Source: an uncultured Selenomonadales bacterium
GTDB taxonomy: Bacteria > Bacillota > Negativicutes > Selenomonadales > Selenomonadaceae
Assembly: GCA_937877565.1 (NCBI GenBank)
Contig: CALFJB010000075.1
Coordinates: forward strand, 62,001-126,000
Length of the DNA: 64,000 nt
Direction of reading: 5' to 3'
The stretch's first letter is position 1, and the number at the start of each line of letters is the position of its first letter. Below, one piece after another: positions 23,822-33,056 of the stretch. A program made the position numbers and the translations under genes. The notes beneath the pieces were generated by a model that was not told the origin of the DNA, searched no databases, and saw only the letters and a list, made by a program, of their open reading frames with translations.

Positions 23822-24700
23822 TCAGCCTCTTTTCACAACGTCGCCTTTTCTAACGGTTGCGCCGTGTTCGGTGGAAATAATTTTGCAAATGGAATAATCC
23901 GCGTTGACTTCAATAACTTTTGCCTTGCCAATGGTTGAAGTTTTCATTCCAACAATTCTGCCGTTCACTTCGATTGGCGAAGTTTCACGCACTATTAAAA
24001 TTTCGTCGCCGGTAATAAGTCCGCTGTCCGAGCCTTGATCAATATAAATTTCGTCGCCGGAAATGTCAGCTACACGCCCCATTAAATTTCCGGCAATTTC
24101 TTTTAAAAATTCAGTTGCTGCAGCTTTGCAGGCACCGTATAAAGCAGATTCAGGAGTTGCGCCGCTTTTCGTTCCTGTAAAACTTCTTGCAAAAACCAAT
24201 TCGCCCGTTTCATTGTTCACAAATCGAACGTCAACAGTAACTTTGCCTTTCAAGCCGTTTACAAAACTGCCCGCCGTCGAACGCAAATCAATTCCAATAT
24301 CATTGCCGACCGATTCAGCAATATTTCCCAAAATATTATCAACAATTCCTTTGGTAGGATTTTTTTCCAACGCCGCCAATGTAACTTTGCCAATAAGAGA
24401 ATAATTTGCACCGATTAACTTTCCAATTTCAACTGCGGTACTTGGATCAGCGGCGATATTTTGAAAACCTTGTTCGCGCAGGATTGTAGCCATTTGCGCC
24501 CGTTCAACTACAGAATATTTGCCGCTGTTTTGAAGTGCAACCATAATTTCTTCAGTCATAATTTCTGCAACATTTTCTGTTTCGTATCCATAAACATTTT
24601 CAAGCGGCATTACCGCTACAACTTTTTTTGCCGCTTCAACTGAAACTGCCGAAGAAAAAATTGTGAACGCCGCCATCAGCAATATCAAAAATTTTTTCAT
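23822..24700 (-). CDS. CsgG/HfaB-family secreted protein with FlgT-like C-terminus
   Basis: A 292-residue exported protein with a signal peptide (~1-23). The CsgG/HfaB domain is visible in KKVVAVMPLENV, TEEIMVALQNSGKYSVVERAQMATILREQGFQ, AVEIGKLIGANYSLIGKV and VRFVNNETGELVFARSFTG. A C-terminal beta module (GRVADISGDEIYIDQGSDSGLITGDEILIVRE) resembles the FlgT C-terminal domain. CsgG-type proteins form or assist outer-membrane export pores. No lipobox Cys is seen, so it may be soluble in the periplasm. AAGGAG is 8 bases before ATG 24700. Confidence 0.85.
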   Translation of the reverse strand: MKKFLILLMAAFTIFSSAVSVEAAKKVVAVMPLENVYGYETENVAEIMTEEIMVALQNSGKYSVVERAQMATILREQGFQNIAADPSTAVEIGKLIGANYSLIGKVTLAALEKNPTKGIVDNILGNIAESVGNDIGIDLRSTAGSFVNGLKGKVTVDVRFVNNETGELVFARSFTGTKSGATPESALYGACKAAATEFLKEIAGNLMGRVADISGDEIYIDQGSDSGLITGDEILIVRETSPIEVNGRIVGMKTSTIGKAKVIEVNADYSICKIISTEHGATVRKGDVVKRG

Positions 24701-24835
24701 CACGCTCACTCCTTACTACATTGATAAATTTCGTCAAGCGCAGTTTCATTCCTTTAAAAAATTTACGCCGTTTCGATTTTATTTAACTTTATTGTAGACG
24801 CCCAAACTTTGAAAACAATTTAAAAAAATTAAAAA

Positions 24836-26920
24836 TTAATTAGATTTTTTCAGCGTAAACCAAATTTCATCTGAAAAATTCATATCGCTTATTCTGTCAA
24901 AATTTTCCACGATTGTTTTTGCAAATTTTAAACAGTTCTTAGTATCAATGCCTGCGCCAATATAAAAATTATTGTCAATTTTAAATGGTGCAGTCAAATC
25001 ATCGGGATTGTCAGAAAAAATTTTTTTAATTCTTTCGTTATTGATTGACTGCAGAAAAATATCCTTATCGAAATAATAAAGTATTTGGGCGATTGTACGC
25101 AATAAATCAATCCAATAATTAATTTTATATTCTTTTCCCAAAATCGAAACAATTTCAACTTCTGTACCTGTAAAATTTTTAAAGTCAGAATCCAAATTAA
25201 AAATATTTTCGTTGTTTTGAAGTTTTTTATTATATTCTTCGGGGATGCTCCAAATTTCCAAAGCTTTATCGGCAAGAATTTTCGTACGAGATTTGATTTG
25301 TCGCGTCGTCCAATCAGAATAATTTTTTAAATTCTCACTAAATGAAAATTTTGAGGTAGAAAAAATCCCGCGCTTTTCATCAAATTTTGCAGAGTTTTTT
25401 ATTTCTACTTCAGTTAAAGCCAAATTTCCAAGCGAATAAAAATAAAATTCGTGGTTATCTAAATCTTTCTTAGACTGCAGAAAATTTTTCCAATCTCTAT
25501 TAAGAGTTCGCGGCATAATCAAATGAATCTTGATTTCAGAATACGGCGGCAAATTATCAGATTTTCCAAAAACTTTATCCAACTTATACAAAAGGTACTT
25601 CCCAATTTCGTCTTTCTTCAGAGAGTTGTAAAAATCATTTTTACAGAGTGCTTGCTTAAAAAGTTCGTTATTGGGTACGGAATTTTCGCCGCTGTCTTTT
25701 GTAATGGCTCGCCAAAAAGAATCCATATTCCAATCGTTAGATTTTTCAAGACGTTTGAGAATATTTCCGGCTCTCTGTTCATCGATTCCGCCGGTAATAC
25801 AAACTCGCGCACGACACATTAAAGAAATCAGCGCATCTGTCATTTTTATAAAAATTTTTTCGTCAAAATAATTTTTCTCAAATTTTTCGTTAAGGTACAT
25901 CAAAATAATAGGCGTACTCTTTGACTTTAACAAGTAAATTAATTCATAAAATTTTTTCTCAAGTTCTGATAAACTTTCAAAATTTGTATTTTCGTCGAAA
26001 ATTAACCGGCTGAAAAATTTGGCATTGTGATATAAATCTGACAAAAATTTTTCAACTTGTTCAGTTTTATCACCATGATAATTTTTAGCAAAGTATTTTT
26101 TAAAAGGGCTATAAAGCGCGTTTTTGGAAATTTTAATTTTTTGATCGTTGTCAGATTTTTGTTTTGAAATCAGGTAATGAACCATAAACTTTTCCATTTT
26201 TTCGGAAGTTTCAAGAAGTCGCTCTATTGGCAACCAATATTTTTTATAAAAATTTTCTTGAACATCAGAATTTAAATCCATCAGCAAAAAATTTCTGATT
26301 AATTCAGTTTCAGTTAAATCTTTGCCGGTTGAGTTTAGGGACTCAAAAATTTCTTGCGGCTGTTCGTTTTCAAGCAAAATTCGTACAATCTGCAAATTAT
26401 AAATTGCCGCGTGCAATTTCGATATATCGCAGTTAAAATTTTTTATTGCATCTTTAAAAAATTGATAACTCTCATACATTTTGGAATTTTTATCGACTTC
26501 GCTCAAATTTTCGCCGTTCATAATTTTTTCAAAAATTTCTCTGTCGTATTCTGTAGGGAGCAATTTGAATTTATATTTTGGATTCTGTATTGAAGGCTTA
26601 ATAAATTTTGCTTGAATCGCCTGCCTAATTGCGGCGTCTTCGGTTGAATCAAAAATCGCCTTTGCCAACAAAACAACACTTGAAATTCTCTGTTGTCCAT
26701 CAACAATAACATGCTCATTAAACATTCCGCTAATTTTTCTATCTTGACAGACAACCGCGCCCAAAAAATGTTCCTGCGAGCTTTCAACGAGTTTTTTTAT
26801 ATCATTAAAAAGGCGGGTACAATGTTCCTTTCGCCAATCGTAATTGCGCTGATAAACGGGAACAATTAAAGTTACGCTGTCTTGAAAAATATCTGCCAAT
26901 TTGATTTTAGCTGCCTGCAT
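24836..26920 (-). CDS. DUF262/DUF1524 (GmrSD-like) protein
   Basis: A 694-residue ParB/Srx-fold protein. The N-terminus has the DUF262 hallmarks IVPVYQRNYDW and VIVDGQQRISSVVLL, and IFESLNSTGKDLTETELIRNFLLMDL follows. A DUF1524-like HNH region appears late in the protein as IHLIMPRTLNRDW with LGNLAL. The usual xHIMP signature carries an extra residue (H-L-I-M-P), so HNH activity is uncertain. The last ~110 residues form a DUF4268-like domain (VEIVSILGKEYKINYW...FYIGAGIDTKNCLKFA). GmrSD proteins restrict modified phage DNA; this is inference for this copy. AGGAG is 8 bases before ATG 26920. It stands alone as a single gene downstream of lysE. Confidence 0.8.
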   Translation of the reverse strand: MQAAKIKLADIFQDSVTLIVPVYQRNYDWRKEHCTRLFNDIKKLVESSQEHFLGAVVCQDRKISGMFNEHVIVDGQQRISSVVLLAKAIFDSTEDAAIRQAIQAKFIKPSIQNPKYKFKLLPTEYDREIFEKIMNGENLSEVDKNSKMYESYQFFKDAIKNFNCDISKLHAAIYNLQIVRILLENEQPQEIFESLNSTGKDLTETELIRNFLLMDLNSDVQENFYKKYWLPIERLLETSEKMEKFMVHYLISKQKSDNDQKIKISKNALYSPFKKYFAKNYHGDKTEQVEKFLSDLYHNAKFFSRLIFDENTNFESLSELEKKFYELIYLLKSKSTPIILMYLNEKFEKNYFDEKIFIKMTDALISLMCRARVCITGGIDEQRAGNILKRLEKSNDWNMDSFWRAITKDSGENSVPNNELFKQALCKNDFYNSLKKDEIGKYLLYKLDKVFGKSDNLPPYSEIKIHLIMPRTLNRDWKNFLQSKKDLDNHEFYFYSLGNLALTEVEIKNSAKFDEKRGIFSTSKFSFSENLKNYSDWTTRQIKSRTKILADKALEIWSIPEEYNKKLQNNENIFNLDSDFKNFTGTEVEIVSILGKEYKINYWIDLLRTIAQILYYFDKDIFLQSINNERIKKIFSDNPDDLTAPFKIDNNFYIGAGIDTKNCLKFAKTIVENFDRISDMNFSDEIWFTLKKSN

Positions 26921-26934
26921 TGATAATGCTCCTT

Positions 26935-27561
26935 TCAAAAAATTAAAAGTGTCACAGCGATAATTGCCAAAACTGCCGCCTCTACAAAATTTAAAATTCT
27001 GCCGAGATTTTTTTTCTGCAATAAAATTTTTCTAACTTTGCCCGCGCCAATCGCTATCAGTGAGAAAATTACAAACGCTTGAATTGCAAATGTTATACCG
27101 AGTAAAATTATTTGAAAGCTTGCAGATTCATCTGAAAGATTTACAAATTGCGGCAGGAACGCTAAAAAGAATAATAAAACTTTTGGATTTAAAACGTTCA
27201 TCAAGACTCCGCGTTGATAAATTTTTTTAGCCGAATTTACTTTGTCAGATTGTTTCATTGAAATTTGCCCGCCGCGTTTCGCCGCCGTGAAAGATTTAAA
27301 CGCCAAAAATAATAAATATCCCGCGCCAAAAATTTTTAACGCCGCCATTGCCAACGGCGAATTTTGAATTATCGCCGCAACTCCTATCATTACCAAAAAT
27401 GTGTGAAAAACAATTCCGCTTACAAGTCCCGCCGCTAAAATTATTCCGCTTTTTGCACCGCTTGCCAAACTTTTTGTAAGTAAATATAAAATGTCCGGGC
27501 CCGGCGCAAGCGTAAGCAAGATTGACGCCGCCAAAAAATAAAAAAAAGTTCCTGTTTCCAA
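26935..27561 (-). CDS. LysE/RhtB-family amino-acid exporter
   Basis: A 208-residue inner-membrane protein with about six transmembrane helices. The LysE family signature is present: FLAASILLTLAPGPDILYLLTKSLASGAKSG, then GAGYLLFLAFKSF and GVLMNVLNPKVLLFFLAFLPQFV. It exports amino acids or similar metabolites. Start TTG 27561 after AAGGA. The DUF262 gene begins 14 bases downstream, so the two may share a transcript. Confidence 0.9.
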   Translation of the reverse strand: METGTFFYFLAASILLTLAPGPDILYLLTKSLASGAKSGIILAAGLVSGIVFHTFLVMIGVAAIIQNSPLAMAALKIFGAGYLLFLAFKSFTAAKRGGQISMKQSDKVNSAKKIYQRGVLMNVLNPKVLLFFLAFLPQFVNLSDESASFQIILLGITFAIQAFVIFSLIAIGAGKVRKILLQKKNLGRILNFVEAAVLAIIAVTLLIF

Positions 27562-27637
27562 AGTTATCCTTCTTCCATTTTGAAATTTTCTATGTTAAAA
27601 TTCGTTTCAAATAAAAAATTTTTTGTGGGGTGAGTTT

Positions 27638-28000
27638 ATGGTAACGGTACGTATTTCCAATATGATGTTCTATGCTTATCACGGCTATTACGAATATGAA
27701 CGCGAGCAAGGACAGAAATTTTACCTTGACGCGGAACTTAAAATGGATGAAAATTCGGCAGACTTAAACGAATTTGAAGAGGGTATAAATACTGCGCGAG
27801 TTTATGAAATTATCAAAAATATTATGGAAACTCAACGCTTTCAAGTTATGTCAAAACTTGGAATTGCAATAGCTGACAGTTTGCTTGAAAAAGTCAACAA
27901 CGTTGAAGAAGTTATAATTCGTATTCGCAAGCCCGCTATGCCAATTTCAGGTTGCATTGATTATATTGAAACTGAAGTTGTACGCAAGAAACAAATTTAA
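27638..28000 (+). CDS. folB: Dihydroneopterin aldolase
   Basis: A 120-residue FolB enzyme of folate synthesis that converts 7,8-dihydroneopterin to 6-hydroxymethyl-dihydropterin and glycolaldehyde. Motifs: ISNMMFYAYHGYYEYEREQGQKFYLDAEL, NTARVYEIIKNIME, AIADSLLEKVNNVEEVIIRIRKP. ATG 27638 follows GGGGTGAG. It is a lone gene followed by a terminator; no folP or folK lies next to it. Confidence 0.94.
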   Translation: MVTVRISNMMFYAYHGYYEYEREQGQKFYLDAELKMDENSADLNEFEEGINTARVYEIIKNIMETQRFQVMSKLGIAIADSLLEKVNNVEEVIIRIRKPAMPISGCIDYIETEVVRKKQI

Positions 28001-28015
28001 AAATTAACTTTACGG

Positions 28016-28041
28016 GTCGGAAAAAATTTCCGGCTTTTTTT
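28016..28041 (+). terminator. Terminator of folB
   Basis: GTCGGAAA-AAA-TTTCCGGC followed by T7. Confidence 0.8.
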
Positions 28042-29338
28042 ATTTGCCGTTAAATTTAGGAGACATTTCATAAATAATTTTCATAACGGCTTTACAAAGT
28101 TTTTCGGGATCGTGTCTGCCCGCGTCAGTTTCGCTGATTAAATCTGCCTTAATCAAGCCGCAACCGAGCGCGTTAATTTTATCTTCGTCAACTTTAACCG
28201 GCTTTACTCCCGTTTCTTCGCAAAACTCTTTTGGAACGGGCGCAGAATTTACCAAAACATAATCAATCGCCCCGCGTCCCGTATGATCTAAAATTGCCTT
28301 TGCGTGTGCGGACGCAGAATATTTATCAGTTTCGCCGGGCTGCGTTACAACGTTGCAAATATAAATTTTTATAGCCTTAGAATTTTTTAACGCCTTCGTC
28401 ACGCCTTCAACTAAAAGATTCGGCATTATTGAAGTATAAAGACTGCCGGGACCTAAAATAATTGCGTCGGCAGTTTCAATCGCCTCAAGTGCGGCGGGTA
28501 CAGCTTGAACTCTTTTAGGGTGAAGTTGCACGCGTCTAATTTTTTTATGAGCTTCGGGAATTTGCGATTCACCTTCAACAACCGTACCATCAGTCATAAT
28601 TGCATCAAGGCGCACGTATTCTTTGCTTGCAGGAATTACGCGCCCTTTGACTGCCAAAACTTTTGAAGATTCTTTCAGCGCAGTTTCCATATCGCCGGTA
28701 ACTTCGTTCATTGCGGCGATAAATAAATTGCCGAAACTGTGACCGGCTAAAGTTGACGTGCCTTTAAATCTGTACTGAAATAATTTTTCCATAAGCGGTT
28801 CAGTATCTGCCAATGCAACCAAACAATTTCGTAAATCGCCCGGGGGAATTATTCCCAATTCTTCGCGCAGGCGTCCGCTACTGCCGCCGTCGTCTGCAAC
28901 CGTTACAACTGCTGAAACATTACTTGTTGAAGATTTTATCCCGCGCAGTAAAACTGATAAACCGTGCCCGCCGCCAATTACCGTTACAACAGGACCTTTG
29001 CCGAGTTTTCTTTCTTGATAAATCATATCTACAATTCGCCCTGTCCTGTCGGGAATTAACACGGCGATTATCGAACGAATGATTGAGCGAGTCGAATACA
29101 TCATTAACACCGCGCCAATTATCACGATGAAAATTCCAAGCGCAGTTGTTAAGCCGTATTGATAACTTCCAAAACGTGTGTAGAAAAATTGGAAAATCGC
29201 TTCTTCAGCGCGTCCCAAATATTCATAGTTGAACGCCAACGCCGCGCCGAAACTTACCATTAAAACGCCAACTGCAAAAAGTACTAACCAGCGTTTCATT
29301 TTCATGCCGGGATAAAGCCACTTAAAAAGATTTAACAT
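28040..29338 (-). CDS. Gluconeogenesis factor YvcK/CofD-like
   Basis: A 432-residue protein. The N-terminal ~90 residues carry two transmembrane helices, then a CofD-like domain: VVTVIGGGHGLSVLLRGIK, VTVADDGGSSGRLREELGIIPPGDLRNCLVAL, FKGTSTLAGHSFGNLFIAAM, ADAIILGPGSLYTSIMPNLLV. YvcK binds UDP-sugars and supports growth on gluconeogenic carbon and cell-wall homeostasis. The membrane-anchored form is longer than Bacillus YvcK. ATG 29338 follows GAGGCG. It is directly downstream of rapZ, the conserved pairing. Confidence 0.93.
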   Translation of the reverse strand: MLNLFKWLYPGMKMKRWLVLFAVGVLMVSFGAALAFNYEYLGRAEEAIFQFFYTRFGSYQYGLTTALGIFIVIIGAVLMMYSTRSIIRSIIAVLIPDRTGRIVDMIYQERKLGKGPVVTVIGGGHGLSVLLRGIKSSTSNVSAVVTVADDGGSSGRLREELGIIPPGDLRNCLVALADTEPLMEKLFQYRFKGTSTLAGHSFGNLFIAAMNEVTGDMETALKESSKVLAVKGRVIPASKEYVRLDAIMTDGTVVEGESQIPEAHKKIRRVQLHPKRVQAVPAALEAIETADAIILGPGSLYTSIMPNLLVEGVTKALKNSKAIKIYICNVVTQPGETDKYSASAHAKAILDHTGRGAIDYVLVNSAPVPKEFCEETGVKPVKVDEDKINALGCGLIKADLISETDAGRHDPEKLCKAVMKIIYEMSPKFNGK

Positions 29339-29346
29339 TTTGCGCC

Positions 29347-30267
29347 TCAAACTTCCCAAACGTCGTTTTTCATCAAGTCGCGGTGTTCCAAATTTACTGT
29401 GTAGCCGTTGCTTGAAATTAAATCGAAAATATGTTTGGCAGTAAAAACACTGCGATGCATTCCGCCGGTACAACCTACCGCAATTACAAGTTGGCTCTTA
29501 CCTTCCTTGACATATTGCGGCACTAAAAATTCAATCAAATTATCAAGGCGTTTCAAAAATTCTTGCGTGACAGGTTTTTCTGCGATATATTCTGCAACTT
29601 CAGCAACCGCTCCGCTTTTATGTTTAAGTGTTTCAATGTAAAAAGGATTCGGCAAAAATCGAACGTCCAAAACTATATCGGCGTCCATTGGCATACCGTA
29701 CTTAAAGCCGAAACTCAAAACAGAAATATTCATTCCCGCGCCTTCAGTTTTGCCGAAAAGCAATTTAATTTTGTCGCGCAGTTCAGCCTTTGACAAATTG
29801 GAAGTGTCAATTAAATAGGTCGCTTTGCCGCGTACAGATTCAAGGCGGGAACGTTCCTTTGCAACGCCGTCAGAAATTCTTGCAGAAGGTGCCATTGGAT
29901 GACGGCGGCGCGTCTCCTTGTAGCGTCTTATAATTGCGTCGTCGCTTGCGTCCATAAAAAGCATTTCATAATCTAAATTTTTTTTGTCCATATCTTCAAG
30001 AATTTGTATGAGGTTGTCAAAAAATTCTCGGCTGCGTGTATCGACGACGAAAACAACTTTGTTGACGTGACTGGAGGCGTGCGAACACAATTCTACAAAT
30101 TTTGGAATAAAAACCGGCGGCAGATTATCAACGCAAAAATAGCCCAAGTCTTCCAAACATCTGCAGGCTTGAGTTTTGCCGCTCCCGCTCATTCCCGTTA
30201 CAATAATTATTCTCGGCTTTTCAAAAATTTCTTCAGCCGTTTCAAGGTTTTCAATTTTATTTTCCAT
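29347..30267 (-). CDS. rapZ: RNase adapter protein RapZ/YvcJ
   Basis: A 306-residue nucleotide-binding protein with Walker A TGMSGSGKTQACRCLEDLGYFCVDNLPP, DASDDAIIRRYKETRRRHPM and the C-terminal SFGFKYGMPMDADIVLDVRFLPNPF and AVGCTGGMHRSVF. In enterics RapZ guides RNase E to sRNA controlling glucosamine-6-phosphate synthase; in Bacillota its partner is less clear. ATG 30267 follows GAGG at 8 bases. Operon with yvcK downstream. Confidence 0.95.
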   Translation of the reverse strand: MENKIENLETAEEIFEKPRIIIVTGMSGSGKTQACRCLEDLGYFCVDNLPPVFIPKFVELCSHASSHVNKVVFVVDTRSREFFDNLIQILEDMDKKNLDYEMLFMDASDDAIIRRYKETRRRHPMAPSARISDGVAKERSRLESVRGKATYLIDTSNLSKAELRDKIKLLFGKTEGAGMNISVLSFGFKYGMPMDADIVLDVRFLPNPFYIETLKHKSGAVAEVAEYIAEKPVTQEFLKRLDNLIEFLVPQYVKEGKSQLVIAVGCTGGMHRSVFTAKHIFDLISSNGYTVNLEHRDLMKNDVWEV

Positions 30268-30288
30268 AATTTTCACCTCACGAATTTT

Positions 30289-30897
30289 TCAGTAGAATTT
30301 ATTTGTACCTAATTTGCCGCGAAAAGCCTGCGCCAAAATGGATTTTTTCATAACGTCAATTTTGCCGATGGTATTATTTTTCAAATCGTTGTAGCCAACT
30401 ATTAAATTTAATTTTTCTTCAGCTTGATTCAGTTTCAAAAATACTTTGTCCAAAATTTCTACAATTCGTTTTTGTTCGTCAAGCGGCGGCAACGGAAACG
30501 GCGTTGTATAAAATAATTTTTTGTCTAAGTGAGGAATTGCAGAGCCGCGTTTTTTGCTGTGATACAATTCTTTTTTTGTAGAAACAAAATATTGAAAATA
30601 ATCGGCGTCAACATTTGAAAAAATATCCAACGCACGAAAAGTACTGCCCATATAACCGTTTTCAGGCGCGGTAAAAATTTCGCCGGAATTTTCGCCGTCC
30701 ACCAAAATTATTTTTGTACCTGCTGAAATATAATTGCCGCTGTCAATCATTTTCTTTTCTTTGAAACCGCGCAAATATTTAACTTCAAGGTAAGGAAAAT
30801 TTTTATCAGATATTTTTTGTCCTTGTGAAAGACTGCAGACATTTTTTAATTTAGTCCAACTCCAATTATCAGGCAAGGCGTAAATTTCATTTTCCAA
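30289..30897 (-). CDS. Orphan half-size type I restriction specificity subunit (HsdS)
   Basis: A 202-residue HsdS-like protein with one target-recognition domain (LPDNWSWTKLKNVCSLSQGQKISDKNFPYLEVKYLRG, GTKIILVDGENSGEIF, GSAIPHLDKKLFYTTPFPLPPLDEQKRIVEILD) and one helical spacer arm with a terminal ILAQAFRGKLG. Full HsdS chains are about twice this size. No hsdM or hsdR is adjacent. It could work as a dimer or supply an alternative specificity for a distant type I enzyme (inference). TTG 30897 lies 8 bases after AGAGG. It sits between lepA and rapZ. Confidence 0.85.
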   Translation of the reverse strand: MENEIYALPDNWSWTKLKNVCSLSQGQKISDKNFPYLEVKYLRGFKEKKMIDSGNYISAGTKIILVDGENSGEIFTAPENGYMGSTFRALDIFSNVDADYFQYFVSTKKELYHSKKRGSAIPHLDKKLFYTTPFPLPPLDEQKRIVEILDKVFLKLNQAEEKLNLIVGYNDLKNNTIGKIDVMKKSILAQAFRGKLGTNKFY

Positions 30898-30979
30898 AAA
30901 TTTCACCTCTGGAATTTTTTTCTGATTGTTAATTGTGTTATAATTTTAACCTAATTTAATATCGAAGGGAAGAATTTTT

Positions 30980-32779
30980 TTGAACGACAGAATCAGAAAT
31001 TTTTCAATCATAGCGCATATAGATCACGGCAAATCAACTTTGGCGGACAGATTGATAGAAATGACAGGAACGGTTGAAAAGCGGGATATGGAAGAGCAAC
31101 TTTTGGACAATATGGAATTGGAACGCGAGCGCGGAATTACAATCAAGGCGCAAACTGTCAGATTAAAATACAAGGCGCAGGACGGCAACGAATACATTTT
31201 GAATTTGATTGACACGCCCGGACATGTCGATTTTACTTACGAAGTTTCGCGCAGTTTGGCGGCTTGCGAAGGCGCGTTATTGGTTGTCGATTCAACTCAA
31301 GGCGTGGAGGCTCAAACGCTTTCAAATGTTTACCTTGCATTAGATCACGACTTGGAAATTATTCCCGTAATAAATAAAATTGACTTGCCGAGCGCAGATA
31401 TTGAACGCGCCAAAACTGAAATTGAAGAGGCAATAGGTCTTGACGCAAGCGACGCGGTTAAATGCAGTGCAAAAACCGGCGAAGGCGTTGCCGATATTTT
31501 AGAGGCGATTGTTAAAAAAATTCCGCCGCCTGAAGGTGAAGAAAATAAATCTTTGCAGGCGTTGATTTTCGATTCATACTTTGACAGCTACAAAGGCGCG
31601 GTTGCTCACGTTCGCTTGATGAACGGCAAAATTAAAAAAGGCGACAAACTGAAACTTATTGCAACGGGCAAAGAATTTGATTGTACGGAAATTGGAATTT
31701 TTACGCCGTCGATGAATGAAGTTGCCGAATTAAACGCGGGCGAAGTCGGCTACATTTGCGGCAGTTTAAAAGACGTGCGCGATGTTAGAGTTGGCGACAC
31801 AATTACAAATTCTGAAAAACCTGCAGAGGCGTTGGCGGGCTATCGTGCGCCCGTACCAATGGTTTTTTGCGGACTCTATCCAACTGAAAGTGTTGACTAC
31901 GACAATTTGAAAGAGGCGTTGGAAAAATTGCAACTGAATGACGCCGCCTTAGTTTACGAGCCGGAAACTTCAGCCGCGTTGGGATTCGGTTTCAGATGTG
32001 GATTTTTGGGATTGTTGCATATGGACGTTGTGCAGGAACGTTTGGAACGTGAATATAATTTAAAACTTGTGACGACTGCGCCGAGCGTAGTTTACAAAGT
32101 CAACAAAACTAACGGCGAAATTTTGACGATTGATAATCCCGCCGCGTTGCCGCCTGTAACTGAAATTAAATCGATTGAAGAGCCGATTGTTAAAGCAACC
32201 GTGATTGTACCGAGTGATTATATTGGCGCGGTTATGGAACTTTGCAGGGAAAAGCGCGGCACTTATAAAGGTATGGATTATATCGACAAAACCCGCGTTT
32301 TGCTTACTTATGAAATTCCGCTGAATGAAATTATTTACGACTTTTTCGACAAACTTAAATCAATGACGCGGGGATATGCAAGTTTGGACTACGAGCCGTC
32401 AAGTTATTCTGAATCTGACTTAGTCAAGTTGGATATTCTGTTAAATGGCGATATGGTTGACGCTTTAAGCTCAATCGTACACCGTACCCGCGCCGCCAAA
32501 GTTGGGCGTACCTTAGCTTTGAAACTTAAAAGAATTATTCCTGAACAACTTTTTGATATTCCCGTGCAAGCGGCGATCGGCGGCAGAATTATTGCCCGTG
32601 AAACTGTCAAGGCGCGGCGTAAAGATGTTTTGGCGAAATGTTACGGCGGCGACGTTTCACGCAAGCGCAAACTTTTAGAAAAGCAAAAGGAAGGTAAAAA
32701 ACGTATGAAAGCCGTTGGCAGTGTCGAATTGCCGCAAGAGGCTTTTATGGCGGTTTTAACTGTCAATGACGAAGTTTAA
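30980..32779 (+). CDS. lepA: Elongation factor 4 (LepA)
   Basis: A 599-residue translational GTPase that acts on stalled or mis-translocated ribosomes. Motifs: IIAHIDHGKSTLADRL (G1), ERERGITI (G2), DTPGHVDF (G3), NKID (G4), SAKTG (G5), and the LepA-specific C-terminal GYASLDYEPSSY and ETVKARRKDVLAKCYGGD...KRKLLEKQKEGKKRM. Start TTG 30980. A TATAAT box lies at 30939-30944. Normal length. Confidence 0.98.
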   Translation: MNDRIRNFSIIAHIDHGKSTLADRLIEMTGTVEKRDMEEQLLDNMELERERGITIKAQTVRLKYKAQDGNEYILNLIDTPGHVDFTYEVSRSLAACEGALLVVDSTQGVEAQTLSNVYLALDHDLEIIPVINKIDLPSADIERAKTEIEEAIGLDASDAVKCSAKTGEGVADILEAIVKKIPPPEGEENKSLQALIFDSYFDSYKGAVAHVRLMNGKIKKGDKLKLIATGKEFDCTEIGIFTPSMNEVAELNAGEVGYICGSLKDVRDVRVGDTITNSEKPAEALAGYRAPVPMVFCGLYPTESVDYDNLKEALEKLQLNDAALVYEPETSAALGFGFRCGFLGLLHMDVVQERLEREYNLKLVTTAPSVVYKVNKTNGEILTIDNPAALPPVTEIKSIEEPIVKATVIVPSDYIGAVMELCREKRGTYKGMDYIDKTRVLLTYEIPLNEIIYDFFDKLKSMTRGYASLDYEPSSYSESDLVKLDILLNGDMVDALSSIVHRTRAAKVGRTLALKLKRIIPEQLFDIPVQAAIGGRIIARETVKARRKDVLAKCYGGDVSRKRKLLEKQKEGKKRMKAVGSVELPQEAFMAVLTVNDEV

Positions 32780-32843
32780 TTTTATGATGTGAATTTAATC
32801 ATAAAAATTAAAACTTTATCATCGCCAAAACGAAGTCGAAAAC

Positions 32844-32970
32844 CGGCACTCAAGGATGAGTGCCGCCGCGTGTTGATTCAAGGATTGAATCATACGCGGA
32901 ACAAGTTTTTTCTTTCTTTGCTAGGCGTTTCTTTCTTTTTTTCAAAAATGAAAGAAATGCCGTATTAGAT
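32844..32970. repeat. Structured intergenic element, class A copy 1
   Basis: The gap between lepA and the GT-C-like gene holds a 56-base double hairpin (32844-32899): CGGCACTC-AAGGAT-GAGTGCCG, then CCGCGT...TTGATTCAA-GGA-TTGAATCA...ACGCGG. It is followed by the shared A/T-rich flank (TTTCTTTCTTTG...CGTTTCTTTC...AATGAAAGAAATGCCG). It matches 38369-38424 (inverted) and 54010-54065. Confidence 0.8.
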
Positions 32971-33056
32971 AAAAAAAATCATTTTTAAAAGCATAAGATG
33001 GCGTCTATGGCAATTTAAACGCAAATTAGCGGCATATAAATTGGGGTGCAAAAATT

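Noticed and set aside
30926..30944. Rex-like operator (TTGTTAA-N4-GTTATAA) at the lepA promoter
   Set aside because: The right half matches the TTAACAA consensus poorly.
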